Positions 59,791-64,000 of a stretch of DNA of 64,000 nucleotides are shown piece after piece; within the stretch, counting starts at the first letter, position 1; every line of letters begins with the position of its first letter. The notes beneath the pieces are model-generated. The model saw only the letters and a program-made list of their open reading frames with translations, searched no databases and was not told where the DNA came from. This DNA is from Mya arenaria. Taxonomy: Eukaryota > Mollusca > Bivalvia > Myida > Myidae. Where the stretch lies: positions 52,589,182 through 52,653,181 of the forward strand of contig NC_069133.1 in the NCBI RefSeq assembly GCF_026914265.1. The letters run 5' to 3'. A program made the translations under genes and the position numbers.

Positions 59791-61730
59791 GCGACATACT
59801 ACATAACAAGGGTCTGTGACCGAGCCTTGCGGTGTCTGAGAAATCGTTTGAAGAGTTTACAATAAATATATAACCTTAGAGAAAACCCCAGGAGTTGGGC
59901 CTGTTTGACCAAAAGGATATAATTTAAACAATGTTGGCAAACGTCCAGTACATAGGGCTATTCATTAAACATTAAGGGTATACGCCTTTGCGGTTTCATG
60001 ATTTTTTATATCGACCCCCATTTGGAGCGGGTTTTTCACCAGTTAAACCGGTAAAAGACTTATTAAAGTATATATGTATGATATATAACCATGATATAGA
60101 GAGGCTAATGTAATTAACTTATACATTTATGTATCAGGCTGAATAATTATATAAATATCTACGTTATAAATGAAAGCCAAGTTAGGCGGGGCTTATCAGT
60201 TGCCCCTTGATTTCCGCCATGATCTCCAACAATCTGCACATATATCATCAGTACTGTAATTACGATGATTACTATATATTGAATACAAACAAATGTTTCT
60301 CTTAACTGAGAGAAATTTAAACAAATAAGGAAAGCCCAAAAACTGATATTTTTCCTTGATGTAGCTCAAATAAGGCATTTTTTTGTATTTGTTCGATAAC
60401 AAAGTGACCTTTTAGTAGACTATTTCATTCCTTGAAATGCATTAATTGTTAATGTAACCGTACAAAATGTACGAATATTTTCCGTTAGTCTTTGTTTAGC
60501 CATACTATTAGGGAAAACGACAACTCAGTTTAGAATTATTTGAGTTGCATTATTTTTAATATTTAATATTGTATAACTAACGGTCAGAAAAATTATATAC
60601 GTATCGATAAAAATCATCTTTGTAAATTGACCTATAACCAATAACTTCTCTCGGAAAAGACACATATCAAAGTATAAACATGTGCATTGATTATGACGAT
60701 GATCATTTGTAACTTATTTGCTGCTACATTAAGGTATTAATATCAATACTAACAATTCATTAAACTTGTATAAATCAGGTGATTCTTAATATGAGAAAGT
60801 ACAAAAAAAAGCGAAATCCAGTGAGTTTGACATTTGATCTAAACAAACTTCTTTTTTGTTGACTTTCGTTAAGGAAATTCATAGACGTTTTGTTTCCCTA
60901 AATTTGAGTTTTAAACTAAAGACTGAATTTCTACTGTAACAAAATTCTGATGTTATTTAGAAATAAAATATTTTAAGTGTACACATTAATTCATTTCAAC
61001 CTGAACCATACTCTGCATTCAATTAATAATGATAAACTAATTTAATGCCAAACTTGCAGAATTGTTAAGTTTACTATGTTCTATGCTTTTTCCAACTGTT
61101 TGTCAAGCTTCTGTATTATTATCGTCTGCTTCTGCGTTTTTGTTTGATGACCCTTTCTAAAGAATCACGTGACATTTTGCGTAGCCTTATCGCTATTATA
61201 CTTCACCTATGCCTTCTGCAATATGCCTCTGTCTAACAGTGTTCATTTTAAAAGTGCAATGTAGAGGCACACAACCAACACTATTTCTCAGACCTTAAAT
61301 AAATCGTAATTTTACATGCTTTTGGTAGAGGACACTACGAATTATAAAATAATATTTTGAAATCAGACTGCGTACATGAGCCATTTGACCAAGAAAAAAA
61401 CAATTTGTGGCATGTATATAAAATAACCATTTTTGAGTAAGTTGGTTGAAATCATTTAGTAGGAACATTTTCCTAAAACCAATAAAATATATCGCCAAAA
61501 AGTCGTTCTCAAACCAGAGCAGCCATGCAGAAACTGGACCGATTAAAGTCGGCTTTTGCTTTATAATCATGAAAACATTAAAACAACACATAGTTGTAGT
61601 GGATATCTTAAGGATTTCAAATTTCAATTCTAGCAATAATGTTCGCCGTCCAAAATGATAAACGCATTCTTATTATCAACTGTCAGACTCGAAGGCTGTC
61701 AACTATTCGCAATTTACTTTATCTTCAGGC
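59791..61730. other. No supported gene
   Basis: AT-rich. A minus-strand 113-codon open frame (61295-61636) is rich in phenylalanine, isoleucine and leucine and has no motif; it is probably chance. Confidence 0.4.
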
Positions 61731-62418
61731 ATGGACACAACGATTGATTTCTGTCAGACACCGTTTGTTTTGCCGTCAACGCATCCTAAATCAAACGAGG
61801 TCAATCAACATTTGGCGCATAGCAATACAAATGCATGTTATTACGTAAACGTTGCATTAGTAAGATGTCTGAAATCAATTGGAATTGATGTGAGATTGGT
61901 TTTTTAAATCCGAACACCTGGCAATGTCCCACATATATGGTAGATTGTTGATGGTCACGTTATCGACATCACGTTTGTAAGAGATATACCGGAATCACTA
62001 TTTGTTTCCTTAAAGATATCCTCAACATACAAAGACGAAGTCCCTGACGAAGACGACTCAAGTCTCACAATTAGTAGTGCCCAATCTACGAGCTTAGGAT
62101 CTTCTACCATTTAGTGTCAAGCACGTTAAATGGATGTTGGAAAATCAAGATAAATCAGTTGCCATGAGTGTCAATGGAAACACCACGGTGAGGTATTACA
62201 ACGAAATGTTCATGTTCGTTAGAACACATTATGGGGTAGAAGAAAATGAATTTCAACCATGTGATACTCGGTGTTGGTCGTGCATTCGGGAACCACATGC
62301 TGGTGTATTGAAAACATGCACAAGATGTAAAGTTGCAAAGTATTGCAACATAAACTGTCAGAGAAAGGACTGGCGTGAAAATCACAAAATTGCTTGCTTT
62401 CCATCTCCGATCTATTAG
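61731..62418 (+). pseudogene. MYND zinc-finger protein gene, apparently broken
   Basis: Coding-like sequence is continuous from ATG at 61731. First block: MDTTIDFCQTPFVLPSTHPK to CLKSIGIDVRLVF (58 codons) to a TAA at 61905-61907; then IRTPGNVPHIW, a TAG at 61941-61943, then IVDGHVIDITFVRDIPESLF and an acidic/serine stretch (YKDEVPDEDDSS) in the same frame. Near 62095-62100 the frame changes by one, and the new frame runs LLPFSVKHVKWMLENQ to a complete C-terminal MYND finger: Cys47, Cys50, Cys62, Cys65, Cys71, Cys75, His84 and Cys88 counted from the ATG at 62134, ending CFPSPIY and TAG. MYND fingers bind proline-rich partners in chromatin and signalling proteins. Two stops and one frame change indicate a pseudogene. 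A GT-AG intron at 61860-61943 (84 bp, in phase) would remove both stops, but the sequence it would remove is itself protein-like, and the frame change would remain. Confidence 0.65.
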
Positions 62419-62440
62419 ACAAATATCGTGATGCCCGCAT

Positions 62441-63170
62441 GACATTCTCCGTTATATTAATTGTTTATTGTTAACGAGAACGGTCTAAAAAGGATAAAAC
62501 AAAGTGATTCATAACCGTTTTATTCTGTCAGTCTGTAACTGTACAAGTCCTTAAACATGAAGCTAATTTAGTGCTCTCTAACGTTGAGAAAATCAACATA
62601 TTTTGGTATAATATTGCAACAAACAAACAAATAAACTTTGTGAAATGTCCATAAGCAACTTGACTGTTGACAAAACTTATTTATTCTTTTGCTGATATGG
62701 TGGAATGTTTTGCTCCACCAATTTGATAAGTAGCGTTATATTTAGTTGCAGTTGTATTTTAATTAGTTTCTGGCTAAGAGTGAAAGTTGTTTTATCATTT
62801 TGATTGTATACAAACAATAAATATGTATATGACAACATTTTAAGTGTTTTTTCATATATGAGTCTTGTAGCAAACTTTATTATCGTCATCTTACTCTGAG
62901 AAATCAGAAGATTTTCTTGTAATATGGTTTCATAAACTGTGTTCCGTACCAAGAATTGGTTATATAAAAGTTATTACAAAAATAGGCAAGCAATGTCTAG
63001 TTACGAATAAACCATTCGCAAAAGAGGTCTACAGTATTCTCGCAGGTTCTTGAGTAACCTATAGAAATTATGTAGGTTATAAACAAATAAGTTGTATATA
63101 CATTTTCGAAATAGAAAGATTTGGAAAAGGTGATTTTGTCTAGTTTCGGTAAAACAAGTTTTATTTCAAT
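62441..63170. repeat. Tandem duplication of the 3' flank, copy 1
   Basis: Starts 23 bp after the MYND stop. Shared with copy 2: ATTCTCCG, GAACGGTCTA, CTTGACTGTTGACAAAACTT, GCTGATATG-TGGAATGT, CTGGCTAAGAGTGAAAGTTG, ACAATAAATRTGTATATGAC, GTAGCAAACTTTATT. Contains an insertion of about 190 bp (about 62905-63090) absent from copy 2. AATAAA occurs in it, so it may include the gene's 3' UTR. Confidence 0.85.
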
Positions 63171-63957
63171 TACATTCTCCGATATAATAATTGTGTGTTT
63201 ATTTTTAACGGGAACGGTCTAGAAAGATAAAAACAAAGTGAATCTCAAGCGTTTTATCCTTTCAGTTTGCAAGTATTAAACAAAAAGCATTTTACATCAT
63301 TTTACTTTTACTGTACAAATCCTTACACATGCAGAAATTTACTGCTCTCTCACGTTGGAAAAACAACATATTTGGTCTAATTGAAACAAACAAACAAACA
63401 ACTTAACTGTGTGAAATATCAATAAGCCACTTGACTGTTGACAAAACTTATTAAGTCTCGTGCTGATATGATGGAATGTATTGCTTTACGAATTTGATAT
63501 ACATGTGTTTTATATAGCTCTAAATTATTCTTGTCTGATATTTATCAGTTAAATTGTTCTTTTGTGTGGTTACATGTGATATGACATTTGGTCAAAGGTA
63601 CATATTTGCAAAAAAAGTAAAATTGAAACTATTGCTGATATTTGAATGGTTATAATTTACAATTATCTTTACATTTAAATATTACGAATGTACAGCAGTA
63701 AGCTTATAAATGTGGTTGCACTTGTATTTTAATCAGTTCCTGGCTAAGAGTGAAAGTTGTATATCATTTTGGTTAGATTAAAAACAATAAATGTGTATAT
63801 GACAACAATTTTAAGTCTTCTATTATATACGAGTCGTGTAGCAAACTTTATTTTCGTAATCTTACTCTGAACAAACAAGTCACCTGTATATACATTTCCG
63901 AAATAGAAACATTTGGAAAAGCTAATTGGGTTTAGTTAAGGTAAAACAACTTTTTTT
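63171..63957. repeat. Tandem duplication of the 3' flank, copy 2
   Basis: Second copy at an offset of 730 bp. It has its own extra sequence at about 63500-63715, missing from copy 1. It carries no MYND coding sequence and runs almost to the window end. Confidence 0.85.
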
Positions 63958-64000
63958 AAAAAAAATAATAAAACCATTTTAATGGCCGGCTATACAAAGT

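Noticed and set aside
61295-61636. 113-codon minus-strand frame
   Set aside because: Hydrophobic AT-driven composition, no motif; a chance frame upstream of the MYND gene.
62155-62445. Two minus-strand frames over the MYND finger
   Set aside because: Antisense shadows of the zinc-finger coding sequence.

Overview
This is an AT-rich, intron-bearing animal sequence, most likely from a bivalve mollusc. That rests on three host genes: a secreted 12-cysteine peptide whose spacing recalls the oyster Cvsi-type (MEROPS I84) protease inhibitors, a neuropeptide F/Y-type receptor, and a MYND zinc-finger gene. It also rests on the many small terminal-inverted-repeat (TIR) elements and minisatellites of the sort common in bivalve genomes. 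The species cannot be fixed from the sequence alone. No bacterial operon, CRISPR array, rRNA gene or viral genome was seen.

Layout. 0.3-6.4 kb: two minisatellites, a 27-bp family and then about 62 copies of a 47-bp family. 6.7-9.8 kb, plus strand: a three-exon secreted peptide gene that must be read across splice sites, since no single open frame shows it; both introns hold mobile elements or repeats. 12.7-13.1 kb: a near-perfect foldback element. 13.4-14.75 kb, minus strand: the receptor, coding region in one exon with a 5' UTR splice acceptor just upstream. 15-21 kb: small TIR elements, a 44-bp minisatellite, and an 867-bp element with 45-bp TIRs and a probable 8-bp target duplication. 27.7-28.7 kb: exactly 21 copies of a 46-bp unit. 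29.8-30.15 kb: a minisatellite that reverses orientation at its centre. 32.3-32.5 kb: a 24-bp GC-rich minisatellite. 38.4-38.74 kb, minus strand: an exon-like coding segment of unknown family flanked by 24-bp inverted repeats.

39.7-53.6 kb: a local repeat family with two 2-kb direct copies, one inverted copy abutting the second, and two shorter decayed copies. Between and around them lie a 91-bp array (8 copies), long GT, CT and AT microsatellites, and a 5'-truncated LINE on the minus strand. 59.0-59.8 kb: a degenerate repeat. 61.7-62.4 kb, plus strand: a MYND-finger gene that looks broken (two in-frame stops and one frame change), followed by a tandem duplication of its 3' flank running to the window end.

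The genes do not form a pathway; they are independent loci in a repeat-rich region. The rest, including the long stretch from 21 to 27.5 kb, shows no supportable gene. Everything here was read by eye; family assignments need homology searches and exon structures need RNA data.
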